Counted from the first letter of the stretch, positions 28,085-36,737 are shown. The stretch: DNA of 64,000 nucleotides from Sphingobium sp. B2D3C (GCF_025961835.1 NZ_JAOQOK010000001.1:2046001-2110000), one strand, 5' to 3'. Notes: generated by a model not told the origin, from the letters alone. A program made the numbers and translations.

Positions 28085-28918
28085 TCAGTCCTCGCGGCGA
28101 TACCCGCCCAAGCCGGGCTTGAAGGACTTTTCGTCCAGAAACTGCGTCATCCCCTTGCGGCGCCCGCGCTCGGTATCCTGGCCCGCCGCCGTCGCCGCCA
28201 TCGCGCCGAGCATCGCCTCGGACGTGTCCCAATCCAGCCGCTCGACATATTTGAACGCGGACTTGGCGTGACGCAGAATGGTCGGGTTTTTGGAGAGTAG
28301 CTTGCGCGCCAACGCCTCGGTCTCCGCCCGTAGATCGGTCAGCGGCACCGAGCGGTTGACCAGCCCCATCTCCGCCGCCTTGCGCCCGTCGAACGGATCG
28401 CCGGTCATGATATAATAAAGGCTGTCGCGATGGTTCATCACCTGCGCCACCGCCCGCGTGACGTTACCGGCCGGAATGATCCCCCAGTTGATCTCGGACA
28501 GGCCGAAGGTCGCTTCATCGGCGGCAATCGCCAGATCGCAGGCGACCAGCGGCGTGAATGCCCCGCCGAAGCACCAGCCGTTGACCATCGCAATGGTGGC
28601 CTTGGGATAGTGCGTCAGGCGCCGCCACATCCAATCCGTCGCGGCGCGGCGGAAGCGCGCCTGCACAATGGCGGATTCGCCCTCGGTCTCCCGGAAATAT
28701 TCCTTGAGGTCCATGCCGGCCGAGAAGGCCTCCCCCTCGCCGGTCAGCACGACGACGCCGACATCGTCGCGCACCTCCAACTCATCGAGCACCTGCCACA
28801 TCTCACGATTGATCGTGGGATTCATCGCATTGCGCTTGGCCGGGCGGTTGAGGGACACCCATGCGATGCCGTCATCCAGCGTGACCTTCACGGCCTCATA
28901 GGTGTTTTCACTTGTCAT
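28085..28918 (-). CDS. ferB: p-Hydroxycinnamoyl-CoA (feruloyl-CoA) hydratase/lyase
   Basis: HCHL hydrates feruloyl- or p-coumaroyl-CoA and cleaves it to vanillin or 4-hydroxybenzaldehyde plus acetyl-CoA. The 277-residue length and signature stretches fit closely: LNRPAKRNAMNPTINREMW, GEAFSAGMDLKEYFRE, TIAMVNGWCFGGAFTPLVAC, EATFGLSEINWGIIPAGNV, SLYYIMTGDPFDG and MTQFLDEKSFKPGLGGYRR. These separate HCHL from ordinary enoyl-CoA hydratases. The ATG at 28918 overlaps the end of the MarR gene by 11 bases, so the pair is an operon, as in the ferC-ferB arrangement known in Sphingobium. No AMP-forming feruloyl-CoA synthetase is in the window; an NDP-forming CoA ligase at 52-54 kb could serve. Confidence 0.9.
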   Translation of the reverse strand: MTSENTYEAVKVTLDDGIAWVSLNRPAKRNAMNPTINREMWQVLDELEVRDDVGVVVLTGEGEAFSAGMDLKEYFRETEGESAIVQARFRRAATDWMWRRLTHYPKATIAMVNGWCFGGAFTPLVACDLAIAADEATFGLSEINWGIIPAGNVTRAVAQVMNHRDSLYYIMTGDPFDGRKAAEMGLVNRSVPLTDLRAETEALARKLLSKNPTILRHAKSAFKYVERLDWDTSEAMLGAMAATAAGQDTERGRRKGMTQFLDEKSFKPGLGGYRRED

Positions 28919-29378
28919 CGATGGATTGTCCTTTCGCTTCCATGGACACGACCAGGCGGGTGAGCAGATCGAGCAATGTCTTGCGCTCTTGCTCCGCCAG
29001 CCCGGCCGTGAGTTGCTCTTCCAGCCGCCGCGCATCGGCGTTGACGGCTTCGAACCGCGCCTGTCCCTCGGGTGTCAGGCTGATGAGCGAGATCCGGCGA
29101 TTGAGTTCGCTGGTCTCGCTGGTGATGAGGTTCTTCTCGCGCAATTGGGCGAGTTGCTGGGTGGCGGCCTGCGGCGTGACCCGCTGCACCCGCGCCAGCT
29201 CCGCCGCGGAACAGGGGGCGAGGCGTTTGAGGAAAGAGAGGATCGTGAAATCGCTGGTCGTCAGCCCGTGCGCGCGCACTACCTCGTCCAGCTCCAGTTT
29301 GCCGGCGGTGTAGCCGCGCTTGAGCAGATAGAGCAGCCGCCGCGGCCTTCCTTCATCGGATCGCGACTGCGCGCTCAT
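28908..29378 (-). CDS. MarR family regulator (FerC-like position)
   Basis: This 156-residue winged-helix protein has LLYLLKRGYTAGKLELDEVV, TSDFTILSFLKRLAPCSAAE, the recognition helix region RVQRVTPQAATQQLAQLREK and the wing LNRRISLISLTPEGQARFEA. MarR proteins usually repress catabolic operons and release DNA on binding an aromatic acid or its CoA ester. The ATG at 29378 follows GAGGGGGAGC; a TTG further up is less likely. It is first in an operon with HCHL. A palindrome, CTTTATATAAAG, lies about 50 bp upstream and recurs before the acyl-CoA dehydrogenase operon at 57.5 kb. Confidence 0.88.
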   Translation of the reverse strand: MSAQSRSDEGRPRRLLYLLKRGYTAGKLELDEVVRAHGLTTSDFTILSFLKRLAPCSAAELARVQRVTPQAATQQLAQLREKNLITSETSELNRRISLISLTPEGQARFEAVNADARRLEEQLTAGLAEQERKTLLDLLTRLVVSMEAKGQSIDDK

Positions 29379-29424
29379 GCTCCCCCTCTCCCGCCGACTT
29401 CCGGCCGCACAAATTGACAATCTA

Positions 29425-29452
29425 CTTTATATAAAGCTTCTTGATAATTATC
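29425..29452. promoter_or_regulatory. Palindromic operator upstream of marR-HCHL
   Basis: CTTTATATAAAG (29425-29436) is a perfect 12-bp palindrome followed by CTTCTTGATAATTATC. Nearly the same 27-28 bp is found at 57500-57526 before the acyl-CoA dehydrogenase genes. It overlaps the likely promoter of the MarR gene, as expected for autoregulation. Confidence 0.6.
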
Positions 29453-29557
29453 CCGCTGACTGTCAACCGGCTTCGCCTTCTCCGCACCGCATGCGAAAGG
29501 GCGACACCTGCCGATGCCGCCCTTCAGAAATCCCATCTTGTACTGCGCGGGGAGGCG

Positions 29558-30667
29558 TCAGCCCCAGACGTCTTCGGCTACGCGCACGACCAGCTCCAGC
29601 TTGGCCTTCTCGTGCTCGATGTCCATCATGTTGCCGCCGATGCCGCTTGAGAAGCCGCATTGCGGGGACAGCGCGAGCTGACTGATATCGGCATATTTCG
29701 CCGCATCCTCGATCCGCCGCTTGAGCTCGTCGGGGCTCTCCATGGTGCCGCGCTTGGTGGTGACGAGGCCGAGCACCACGGTCTTGCCCTTGGGCAGGAA
29801 GCGCAACGGCTCGAAGCCGCCGGCGCGGTCGGAATCATATTCCAGGAAATAGCCGTCGATGTTCATCTCGTTAAACATGACTTCGGCAACCGGATCATAG
29901 CCCCCCTCGGCGACCCAGCGGCCGGCGAAGTTGCCCCGGCAGACGTGCATGCAGACCGCCATGTCATCGGGCTTGGCGGCGATCGCGGCGTTGATGAGCT
30001 TGGCGTAGACGTGCGGCAGCTCGTCCGGATCTTCGCCGATGCTGGTCGGCACCTGCGCGCGCAGGGTGGGATCGCAGAGATAGGCGAAGTTGGTCTCGTC
30101 GATCTGCAGATAGCGGCAGCCCGCCTCGATCAGGTCGCCGATCTCCTCGGCGTAGACCGCCGCGAGGTCCGCGTAGAACTCCTCCATCGTGGGATAAGCC
30201 TCAGCATCGATCGCATCGCGCCCGCCGCGGAAGTGCATGATCGAGGGCGAGGGAATGGTGATCTTGGGCGTTTCCTTCGTCACCGTCTTGAGGAACTTGA
30301 AGTCCTCGACGAAGATCGGCTTGGGGCGGCTGAGCTTGCCGGTGATGCGCACCGTATGCGGCTTGCTCTCGACCGTGCCCTGCTCGTTGCGGAAGGTGGT
30401 GCGGTGGCTGGACTGCCAGGGTTCGACATTGGCGAAGCGCAGGAGGAAATCGGTGTGCCAGCTGCCGCGATTATACTCGCCGTCGGTGATCGACTTGAGG
30501 CCGACGCCTTCCTGCAGCGCCACGACCTCGCGGATGGCGTCCTGCTGGATGGTCAGCAGCTCCTCCGCACTGAGCTCGCCGGCGGCCTTCTTGTTCCGGG
30601 CTTCGATGAGATAGTCCGGGCGGATGAGGCTGCCCACATGGTCGGCTCGGAACGGCGCTGGCTTCAT
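29558..30667 (-). CDS. Cobalamin-independent methionine synthase II (MetE C-terminal)-like protein
   Basis: This 369-residue protein has the UROD/MetE-like barrel only: FRADHVGSLIRPDYLIEAR at the start, SITDGEYNRGSWHTDF, CRYLQIDETNFAYL, then the probable zinc ligands in VCMHVCRGN and LSPQCGFSS. Full MetE is about twice as long, so this is the short family that includes methyl- and thiol-transfer enzymes such as epoxyalkane:CoM transferases. The ATG follows AAAGGAGAG. It is divergent from a ThDP enzyme gene across a shared promoter. It could handle methyl groups from O-demethylation, but that is a guess. Confidence 0.8.
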   Translation of the reverse strand: MKPAPFRADHVGSLIRPDYLIEARNKKAAGELSAEELLTIQQDAIREVVALQEGVGLKSITDGEYNRGSWHTDFLLRFANVEPWQSSHRTTFRNEQGTVESKPHTVRITGKLSRPKPIFVEDFKFLKTVTKETPKITIPSPSIMHFRGGRDAIDAEAYPTMEEFYADLAAVYAEEIGDLIEAGCRYLQIDETNFAYLCDPTLRAQVPTSIGEDPDELPHVYAKLINAAIAAKPDDMAVCMHVCRGNFAGRWVAEGGYDPVAEVMFNEMNIDGYFLEYDSDRAGGFEPLRFLPKGKTVVLGLVTTKRGTMESPDELKRRIEDAAKYADISQLALSPQCGFSSGIGGNMMDIEHEKAKLELVVRVAEDVWG

Positions 30668-30773
30668 GCAAAACTCTCCTTTGGGCAACAACAGAATGCG
30701 GTTTTGATGATCTTCATTTGAGACAATCCCTGCCCCTCGCCAATAGCACGATTCCTTGCAGTAGCCACACTTT

Positions 30774-30793
30774 TCGTTATCAATGACAACAAA
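30774..30793. promoter_or_regulatory. GTTRTC-N3-GACAAC operator (copy 1)
   Basis: The 20-mer TCGTTATCAATGACAACAAA lies between the divergent MetE-like and ThDP-enzyme genes. Its reverse complement matches 17 of 20 bases of the palindromic site at 36738-36757, upstream of the Rieske oxygenase. The core is an inverted repeat with one mismatch. Confidence 0.5.
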
Positions 30794-30819
30794 ATAAGCT
30801 GCCACAGATAGGAGATTTC

Positions 30820-32559
30820 ATGGTCAGTCCGGCGCAACATGTTTCTGCCCCTGCGGAGACGGCGGATATCGACGCCCCCATGATCGAGGCTTCGGCGGGC
30901 GAGATCTTCCTGCGGCGGCTGGCGGCCAACGGCATCGAATATCTGTTCGCCAATGGCGGCACGGACTTTGCGCCGGTGATCGAGGGCTTTGCCCATGCGC
31001 AGGTGGCGGACTTCAAGGTGCCCACGCCCATCCTCATCCCGCACGAGACCGCCGCGCTCGGCATGGCGCATGGCTATTATCTGGCGACCGGACGGCCGCA
31101 GGCGGTGATGGTCCACACCAATGTGGGCCTGGCCAATTGCGTGATGGGCGTGCTCAACGCGGCCTCCGACCAGGTGCCGATGATCCTCGCCAGCGGCATC
31201 ACCCCGCATACGGAGCACGGGCCGCTCGGCCACCGCAACTCGCCGATCAACTGGGGCCAGAACATGCGCGACCAGACCGCGATGGTGCGCGAGCCGGTGA
31301 AGTGGGACGCCACCCTCTCCCGCCCCGAGCAGATCGCCCCGCTGGTCGACCGCGCGGTGGCCATCGCCACCTCCAGCCCGCGCGGCCCGGTGTATCTCGG
31401 CCTGCCGCGCGAGGCGCTGTGCGAAGTGACGACCTATCGCGACAGCAAGCCGCGCAATGCCGCCGCCCGCGCCGCGCCGCATCCCGAGGATCTGGCCGAG
31501 GCCGCGCGGCTGCTCGATGCCGCGGAGCGCCCGCTGATCGTCGCCTTCCGGACGGGCGCGCGGGGTGGCGGGTTCGAAGCGCTCACCGCCTTTGCGGAGC
31601 GCCACGCGATCCCCGTGGTCGAGTTCTGGCCCTCGCAGCTCTCCATCGACGGCGCCTCGCCCATGCATGGCGGGTTCGACCCCGGCGAGGACCTGGCGGC
31701 GGCGGACGTGGTGCTGGTGCTCGATGCCATTGTGCCCTGGCTGCCGCACCGCCACGGCTTTGCCGAGCAGGCGACGGTGATCCAGGCCGGGGCCGATCCG
31801 CACCAACTGGAAGTGCCCCTGCGCGGCTTCGCCACCGATCTGGCGCTGACCGGCGAATCCGCCCACATCATCGCCGCGCTGGACGAGGCGATGCGCGCGC
31901 GGACCCCGGCGCGCGACCGATCCGCCCGCTTCGCCCGGCTGGCCGAGCGCCACGCCGCGCGGCGCGCGCAGCTGGACAGCGCGGTGCGCGCCGGGCCGCC
32001 CATGTCCGCCGCCTTCGTCACCCGCGCCATCGTGGAACTGATCGGCGCGGAGGGCTGCATCGTGAGCGAGCTGGGCGCCAAGCCGGAATTCGTGACTGGC
32101 CTGCGCGGCGACCAGTTCTTCCAGAACCCGATTTCCGGCGGGCTCGGCTGGGGGCTCCCCGCCGCGCTGGGCGTGCAGCTGGCGGACCGCGACCGGCTCG
32201 TCGTCGCGACGGTGGGCGATGGCAGCTACATGTTCGCCAATCCGGTCGCCTGCCACCAGATCGCCGAGGCGCACGGCCTGCCGCTGCTCACCATCGTCTA
32301 TAATAACGGCATCTGGGGCGCGGTGCGCGGATCGACCCTGGGCATCTACCCCAAGGGCCACGCGGCGCGCGCCAATGTGATGCCGATCACATCGCTCGAG
32401 CCGCTACCCGACTTCTGCAAGATCGCGCAGGCCTCACGCGCCTGGACCGCGCGCGTGGCCGACCCGGCCGCGCTGGCCGACACGCTGCGCGAGGCGGCGC
32501 GGGTGATCCGGGAGGAGAAGCGGCAGGTGTTGGTGGAGGTGAAGGTGGCGAGGCACTGA
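30820..32559 (+). CDS. Thiamine diphosphate-dependent enzyme, acetolactate synthase-like (second)
   Basis: This 579-residue ThDP enzyme has the Glu of the PYR domain in ILIPHETAALGMAHGYYLAT and the ThDP/Mg motif GDGSYMFANPVACHQIAE ending IVYNN. The N-terminal 20 residues look disordered. It is only distantly related to the ThDP enzyme at 16.6 kb. The family covers decarboxylases and carboligases of aromatic 2-oxo acids and aldehydes, so a benzoylformate decarboxylase- or benzaldehyde lyase-like role is possible here. It is divergent from the MetE-like gene and followed closely by a convergent Fic gene. A biosynthetic acetolactate synthase is unlikely in this context. Confidence 0.82.
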   Translation: MVSPAQHVSAPAETADIDAPMIEASAGEIFLRRLAANGIEYLFANGGTDFAPVIEGFAHAQVADFKVPTPILIPHETAALGMAHGYYLATGRPQAVMVHTNVGLANCVMGVLNAASDQVPMILASGITPHTEHGPLGHRNSPINWGQNMRDQTAMVREPVKWDATLSRPEQIAPLVDRAVAIATSSPRGPVYLGLPREALCEVTTYRDSKPRNAAARAAPHPEDLAEAARLLDAAERPLIVAFRTGARGGGFEALTAFAERHAIPVVEFWPSQLSIDGASPMHGGFDPGEDLAAADVVLVLDAIVPWLPHRHGFAEQATVIQAGADPHQLEVPLRGFATDLALTGESAHIIAALDEAMRARTPARDRSARFARLAERHAARRAQLDSAVRAGPPMSAAFVTRAIVELIGAEGCIVSELGAKPEFVTGLRGDQFFQNPISGGLGWGLPAALGVQLADRDRLVVATVGDGSYMFANPVACHQIAEAHGLPLLTIVYNNGIWGAVRGSTLGIYPKGHAARANVMPITSLEPLPDFCKIAQASRAWTARVADPAALADTLREAARVIREEKRQVLVEVKVARH

Positions 32560-32572
32560 GGGCAGTTCCCTC

Positions 32573-33691
32573 TTAGAAGGCGTCGCGCCCTTCCGCGATA
32601 TTGAGCAGTTCATGAAACAGGAACACTGCCGGGGCGCGGCCGGAGGCCGGGACCAGCTCCCGCAGCATGCCATGATCCCGCAAGGCGCGGATGATCGTGC
32701 GGGCGGTGGGGCCGGGAATTTGGGAAGACGCGATGAAGTCCGTCGTCTTGAAGATTGGCCGCTGGAATATCCAGTCGAGCGCCCGCACGGCATATTGCGA
32801 ATGAGTGATCTCGACCACCCAGTCGCGCTTCTGCTGATGAAGCGTCAGGATTTCCTGCGCCTTGCGCGTATTCACTTCCGCCTGCGCAATGATGCCTTGC
32901 AGAAAGAACGCAATCCACCCGGTCCAGTCGCCATCGCGTGAGACGGCCAGAAGGCGATCATAATATTCGTCCCGGCGCGTCTCCAAATATTCGGAGAGGT
33001 AGAAATTCGGGCGCGAAAGCAATCCATGCGCATAGAGAAACAGCGGGATGATCAGCCGACCGAGCCTGCCATTGCCATCCAGAAAGGGATGGATGGACTC
33101 AAACTCGGCATGGACGATGGCCAGTTGCACGAGGCGATCCGGCGCATCGGCATGGATGAACGCTTCCCACGCCGTCATGGCCGCCGCAATATGATCCGCA
33201 CCGGGCGGGACGAAGCGCGCCTGATCGATCGTGCATCCGTCCGGGCCGATCCAGTTTGGAATGCGTCGATATTCGCCAGGGTCTTTGCTGCGCCCACGGA
33301 CGCCGTCCATGAGCACCTGATGCGTGGCGCGGATCAGGCGCTGAGACAAGGGGAGGCCCTCGGTCATCTGCCGAGTGGCTTCGTTCAGTGCTGCGCGATA
33401 GTTCAGAACCTCCCGCGCATCGGCCTTCTTCGGCGTGCTTTCATCGAGCAGATCACCGCGCGCCTCAAACTCCAGCACCTCTCCCAGCGTGACCTGCGTG
33501 CCCTCGATCTTGCTGGACAGGACGGCTTCCCGTGCTGTGAGTGGCGAGAGCAGGACATTGGGATTGGGCACGCCCGCCAGAACACCCTCATAGCGGGCAA
33601 TGGCGGCATTGGCCGGACCGACCAGCGGCAACAGCCGGCCAAGGTCCAGATCGTGCGGGGGAAAACTGCCCTGATGGTAATGGACTGCCAC
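32573..33691 (-). CDS. Fic family protein with N-terminal inhibitory motif
   Basis: Fic domains transfer AMP or related groups to target proteins. This 372-residue protein has the full active motif HPFLDGNGRLGR and an N-terminal inhibitory helix motif SSKIEGTQ (S/TxxxE/G), so it can be autoinhibited. The N-terminus resembles DUF4172, and the C-terminal 80 residues look like a winged helix (GPTARTIIRALRDHGMLREL). The start is a GTG, since no ATG fits. Three copies of ATTTGATGATCG lie just upstream and suggest autoregulation by the C-terminal DNA-binding domain. It seems unrelated to the catabolic neighbours. Confidence 0.88.
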   Translation of the reverse strand: MAVHYHQGSFPPHDLDLGRLLPLVGPANAAIARYEGVLAGVPNPNVLLSPLTAREAVLSSKIEGTQVTLGEVLEFEARGDLLDESTPKKADAREVLNYRAALNEATRQMTEGLPLSQRLIRATHQVLMDGVRGRSKDPGEYRRIPNWIGPDGCTIDQARFVPPGADHIAAAMTAWEAFIHADAPDRLVQLAIVHAEFESIHPFLDGNGRLGRLIIPLFLYAHGLLSRPNFYLSEYLETRRDEYYDRLLAVSRDGDWTGWIAFFLQGIIAQAEVNTRKAQEILTLHQQKRDWVVEITHSQYAVRALDWIFQRPIFKTTDFIASSQIPGPTARTIIRALRDHGMLRELVPASGRAPAVFLFHELLNIAEGRDAF

Positions 33692-33710
33692 GGGTACGGC
33701 CTCAGCCTTG

Positions 33711-33809
33711 ATTTGATGATCGCCAAATCACCTCAAGCGGATTTGATGATCGCAAAAGCGGGTTTTGCCAACAACAAACTTGTTTGATGCTAGTGGACGA
33801 TCATCAAAT
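33711..33809. promoter_or_regulatory. Three ATTTGATGATCG sites upstream of the Fic gene
   Basis: ATTTGATGATCG occurs at 33711-33722 and 33741-33752 as direct repeats and inverted at 33798-33809. A small dyad CAAAC-TT-GTTTG lies at 33776-33787. The arrangement fits an autoregulated promoter for the Fic protein, which ends in a winged helix. Confidence 0.55.
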
Positions 33810-34023
33810 GGGAAAAGCTAGGCTCCGCTTTGAAACCTCCGACTGCTGCAAGATTGCGCAAGCTCAGGCGGTTGAAAAGGCGCGCGCGGCACTGCCCGAG
33901 CATCTATCGAACTCGCTAAGAGGCCGTGCGGTGTCTTCCGAATGAAAAGCGACAGGCATTAGTCGCTCTGACTCAAAAAGAGAACAAAATGTCGCGCGAT
34001 GCTAGACGAATTTCTACAGCTTT

Positions 34024-34221
34024 TTATAATCGGAGTGGAGCGACGTAGTCTTCGGAGACCCTTGCCGGCTTGGCGCAGGCCGATCTCTCCGATTGTGGAA
34101 GCAGCGCCAAGCCGGCAAGGGTCTCCGAACGGCGCAAACGAACTGAAAAATCGCGAGACGCGATTTTTGCTTTAGGGTGGCGAGTGCGTTTTGCGATCTC
34201 GCCGGTCATCTTATACTTCAT
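34024..34221 (-). CDS. Small hypothetical ORF overlapping an inverted repeat
   Basis: A 65-codon frame begins MKYKMTGEIAKRTRHPKAKI behind a good AGGAG site seven bases upstream. Its second half is encoded by a 26-bp inverted repeat, so the natural C-terminus may have been lost or replaced by a repeat insertion. I do not recognise the protein. It may be a truncated gene or spurious. Confidence 0.25.
   Translation of the reverse strand: MKYKMTGEIAKRTRHPKAKIASRDFSVRLRRSETLAGLALLPQSERSACAKPARVSEDYVAPLRL
34051..34129. repeat. 26-bp perfect inverted repeat
   Basis: Arms at 34051-34076 and 34104-34129 (core GAGACCCTTGCCGGCTTGGC) pair perfectly around a 27-base spacer. No T tract follows on either strand. 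It resembles a REP/BIME-type dispersed element. Confidence 0.8.
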
Positions 34222-34389
34222 GGGGGGCTCCTAGATCATTTCCTGATGGCTCCTCTTATACATTTTTTTGGCTAAAAAGTCCATAATTTCCGTTATTTGA
34301 GCGGAAAATTCAGTGACGCCAGCCAATGCCTTCAGCAGATCAATTGCTACTACATTCAGAATGATCGCCGGGCGCTTTGACGGAGGTGT

Positions 34390-34413
34390 CTCGACTTCGC
34401 TCGACACGAACGG
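34390..34413. repeat. Second copy of the dispersed 24-bp repeat arm
   Basis: This 24-base string is identical to the right arm of the inverted repeat at 4456-4479 in the nusA-infB operon. Only one arm is present here. Confidence 0.8.
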
Positions 34414-34444
34414 GGGCGGTTCAGGCGTGGGGGCTTTAGCCCCC

Positions 34445-35935
34445 TCACCCCACCGGCCGGCTCACCACCTGCAGTTCCTGATAGGCCCGTATCCCCAGCA
34501 CGCCATGCTCGCGGCCGTAGCCGGAGTCCTTCATGCCGCCGAAGGGCACGTCTGACTCGTTGAGGCCGTGGCGGTTGATCCAGACGGTGCCGGCCATCAG
34601 CTGCCCGGCGACGGCGCGGGCGCGGGTTTCGTCCGTGCTCCAGACGGAGGCGCCGAGGCCGAAGCGGGTGGCGTTGGCGCGCTGCACGGCTTCATCTTCG
34701 CTGGCAAAGGTGAGGACAGGCATGACCGGGCCGAACTGCTCCTCGCAGACCAGGGGCACGCTCTCATCCAGCCCGGCGATGATGGTCGGCTCGATGAAAT
34801 AGCCCCCCTCGCCGTGCGCGCCGCCCCGCGCCCCTCTGCTCGCGCTCCCGCCCGTCAACAGCTGCGCGCCGGGGCGGGCGACGGCGTCTTCCAGATAGGC
34901 CTTCACCTTCTCATATTGCGGCAGGTTCTGGATGGGCCCCATGTCCATGCCGGGCTCGCTGCCGGGGCCGACCTTGAGCGCGCGGACCTTCTCGACCAGC
35001 TTTTCCAGAAAGGCATCGCGCACGGGCTCGGCCACATAGACGCGCTTGATCGCCATGCAGATCTGCCCGCAATTGTAGAAGCCGCTGCGCGCGATGCCGG
35101 CGGCGGCCTTGTCCAGATCCGCATCGGCCAGCACCAGCGTCGCATCATTGCCGCCCAGCTCCAGCGTGATTCGCTTGAGCGTGGCGGCGGCGCTGGCCAT
35201 CACCTTCTTGCCGGTGGCGACTGAGCCGGTGAAGCTGATCTTGTCGATCCCCTCATGCGCGGTCATCCAGGCGCCCAGATCATTGCCGCCGGCGAGGACG
35301 TTCATCACGCCGGCGGGCAGCACATCGGCCGCGAGCGCGCCCACCGCCAGCGTGGTGAGCGGCGTGTAGGGCGAGGGCTTCAGGATCAGCGTGTTGCCGG
35401 TGTAGAGCGCCTGCGCGACCTTGTGCATGGCGAGCGCGATGGGGAAGTTCCACGGCGCGATGGCGCCGACGACGCCGAGCGGATGGTAGCGCAGCTCCAC
35501 CTTGCCGCGCGCATCATCGCGCAGCACCTCATCGCCGATCTCCAGCGCGGCGAGCTGCTTCATATGATGCGCGGCGACGGTCAGCTCCATGCGCGCCTGC
35601 TCGATGGGCTTGCCATGCTCGCGGGTGAGCAAGGGGGCGAGGCGATCGGCGGCGGCGGCGATGCTGTCGGCCAGGGTGTGGATGCGCGCGCGGCGATCCT
35701 CCGGCGTGCGCGCGGCCCAGGCCGGGAAGGCGGCGCGGGCGGCGGCGACGGCGGCATCGAGATCGGCCTGCGAGGCCTCCGGGCAGAGCGCGAAGGGGCG
35801 GCCGGTGGCGGGATCGATCACCGCGAAGCTGCGCCCCCCGTCCTCGAAAGCGCCCTGCACGAGCTTGCCGCCGATGAGGTGCGCATCCGCGCCCTCTACG
35901 CTCGCCGGCCGCTCCAGCACCGTTCCCTCGCCCAT
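34445..35935 (-). CDS. NAD(P)-dependent aldehyde dehydrogenase
   Basis: This 496-residue protein is a classical ALDH. It has the Rossmann and oxyanion segment PLGVVGAIAPWNFPIALAMH, the FTGSVATGKKV cofactor loop, the catalytic Glu in TLELGGND and the nucleophilic Cys in NCGQICMAIKRVYV. It ends with FGGMKDSGYGREHGVLGI. In an aromatic gene cluster it may oxidise vanillin-type or semialdehyde products. A related ALDH is at 61.1 kb. It is downstream of, and on the same strand as, the second MarR gene, with an 83-bp gap carrying its own motif. The ATG follows GGAG. Confidence 0.9.
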   Translation of the reverse strand: MGEGTVLERPASVEGADAHLIGGKLVQGAFEDGGRSFAVIDPATGRPFALCPEASQADLDAAVAAARAAFPAWAARTPEDRRARIHTLADSIAAAADRLAPLLTREHGKPIEQARMELTVAAHHMKQLAALEIGDEVLRDDARGKVELRYHPLGVVGAIAPWNFPIALAMHKVAQALYTGNTLILKPSPYTPLTTLAVGALAADVLPAGVMNVLAGGNDLGAWMTAHEGIDKISFTGSVATGKKVMASAAATLKRITLELGGNDATLVLADADLDKAAAGIARSGFYNCGQICMAIKRVYVAEPVRDAFLEKLVEKVRALKVGPGSEPGMDMGPIQNLPQYEKVKAYLEDAVARPGAQLLTGGSASRGARGGAHGEGGYFIEPTIIAGLDESVPLVCEEQFGPVMPVLTFASEDEAVQRANATRFGLGASVWSTDETRARAVAGQLMAGTVWINRHGLNESDVPFGGMKDSGYGREHGVLGIRAYQELQVVSRPVG

Positions 35936-35969
35936 CCATCATCTCCTGACTCGTTTGCGCAGGAGCATG

Positions 35970-35993
35970 GATATTGTTGTTTGAATCTACAAC
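35970..35993. promoter_or_regulatory. GATATTGTT...TCTACAAC motif (copy 1)
   Basis: This 24-mer upstream of the aldehyde dehydrogenase matches 19 of 24 bases of the reverse complement of 46384-46407, upstream of the extradiol dioxygenase. Its first 13 bases also match the reverse complement of 48645-48657, before the MFS gene. Confidence 0.5.
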
Positions 35994-36018
35994 CCCGAAA
36001 TCGTGCCGCGCGAAACGC

Positions 36019-36639
36019 TCAGGGATTTTCGGCGAGGTAGCGCCCCAGCATGTCGTGCAGCTTCTGGGCGAAGGCGCGGTCCAGCATCATGGCGCCATCG
36101 CTGCGGGTCTCCGGCGCGGGGGCGCTCTCGATGCGGGGCACCTTGCCCAGCGCATCGACATCCTCCACCACCCCGCTCACGCGCTTGAGCTGCTGATCCA
36201 GCTGGCCGAGAAACGCCAGAAAATCATCGCTTTGCTTGCGGGTGAAGGGCATCTGCAGCACCTCGTTGAGGCGCAGCGCGAGGGCATAGGTCTGCTCGTG
36301 CACGGTCTTGCCATGATCGGTGAGCTGGAGCAGCACCGAGCGGCTGTCCGACGGATTGGCCTGCTTCTCGATGATGCCGCGCTCGACCAGCGAGGAGACG
36401 ACGCGGCTGGCATAGCTCTTCTCCAGATGCGCATCCGCCGCGACCTGCTTGAACGAGACCGACCCGTAGCTCGCCGTGATGCCGATCACCCGGCATTCCG
36501 GCAGCGAGAGCCCCAGGTGCCGGCGATAATATTCCTCGGAAATCCCCTCGGAAAAGCGCGCCACCATGTGGAGGCGGAAGGTCATCAGGTTGCGGAAGCT
36601 CGGCTGATCCACCGATGCGCCGGCCTTCTTTCTGGCCAC
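36019..36639 (-). CDS. MarR family regulator (divergent from the Rieske gene)
   Basis: This 206-residue regulator has the MarR winged helix: YYRRHLGLSLPECRVIGITA, SVSFKQVAADAHLEKSYASR and the wing NPSDSRSVLLQLTDHGKTVH. A longer C-terminal extension (about 55 residues) follows. I chose GTG 36639, preceded by AGGGGG, because no ATG lies before the conserved N-terminal helix. A longer antisense frame through the Rieske gene is not coding. It is divergent from the Rieske gene, with a GTTGTC-N3-GACAAC palindrome between. In Sphingobium SYK-6 a MarR regulator (DdvR) controls the dehydrodivanillate genes, so a similar role is possible. Confidence 0.85.
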   Translation of the reverse strand: MARKKAGASVDQPSFRNLMTFRLHMVARFSEGISEEYYRRHLGLSLPECRVIGITASYGSVSFKQVAADAHLEKSYASRVVSSLVERGIIEKQANPSDSRSVLLQLTDHGKTVHEQTYALALRLNEVLQMPFTRKQSDDFLAFLGQLDQQLKRVSGVVEDVDALGKVPRIESAPAPETRSDGAMMLDRAFAQKLHDMLGRYLAENP

Positions 36640-36737
36640 AGAACAGGTCCCCCTTGGTTTCGAACGGACCGGTATAAGGGATGCCGCCGCCCGCGCACAA
36701 CAAAAAGGCCCGTGCGGCAAACACGGGCTTGACGCAC

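Larger units (their letters stand above)
33692..34444. other. Non-coding region with operator repeats and dispersed repeats
   Basis: About 750 bp between the Fic gene and an aldehyde dehydrogenase. It holds the Fic operator repeats (33711-33809), a 26-bp inverted repeat (34051-34129), a small open frame (34024-34221) and one arm of the dispersed repeat (34390-34413). The remainder shows nothing recognisable and looks like eroded or accessory DNA. Confidence 0.55.

Noticed and set aside
30668..32361. Minus-strand open frame of 565 codons ending at the MetE-like gene
   Set aside because: It is antisense to the ThDP enzyme and shows no family motif.
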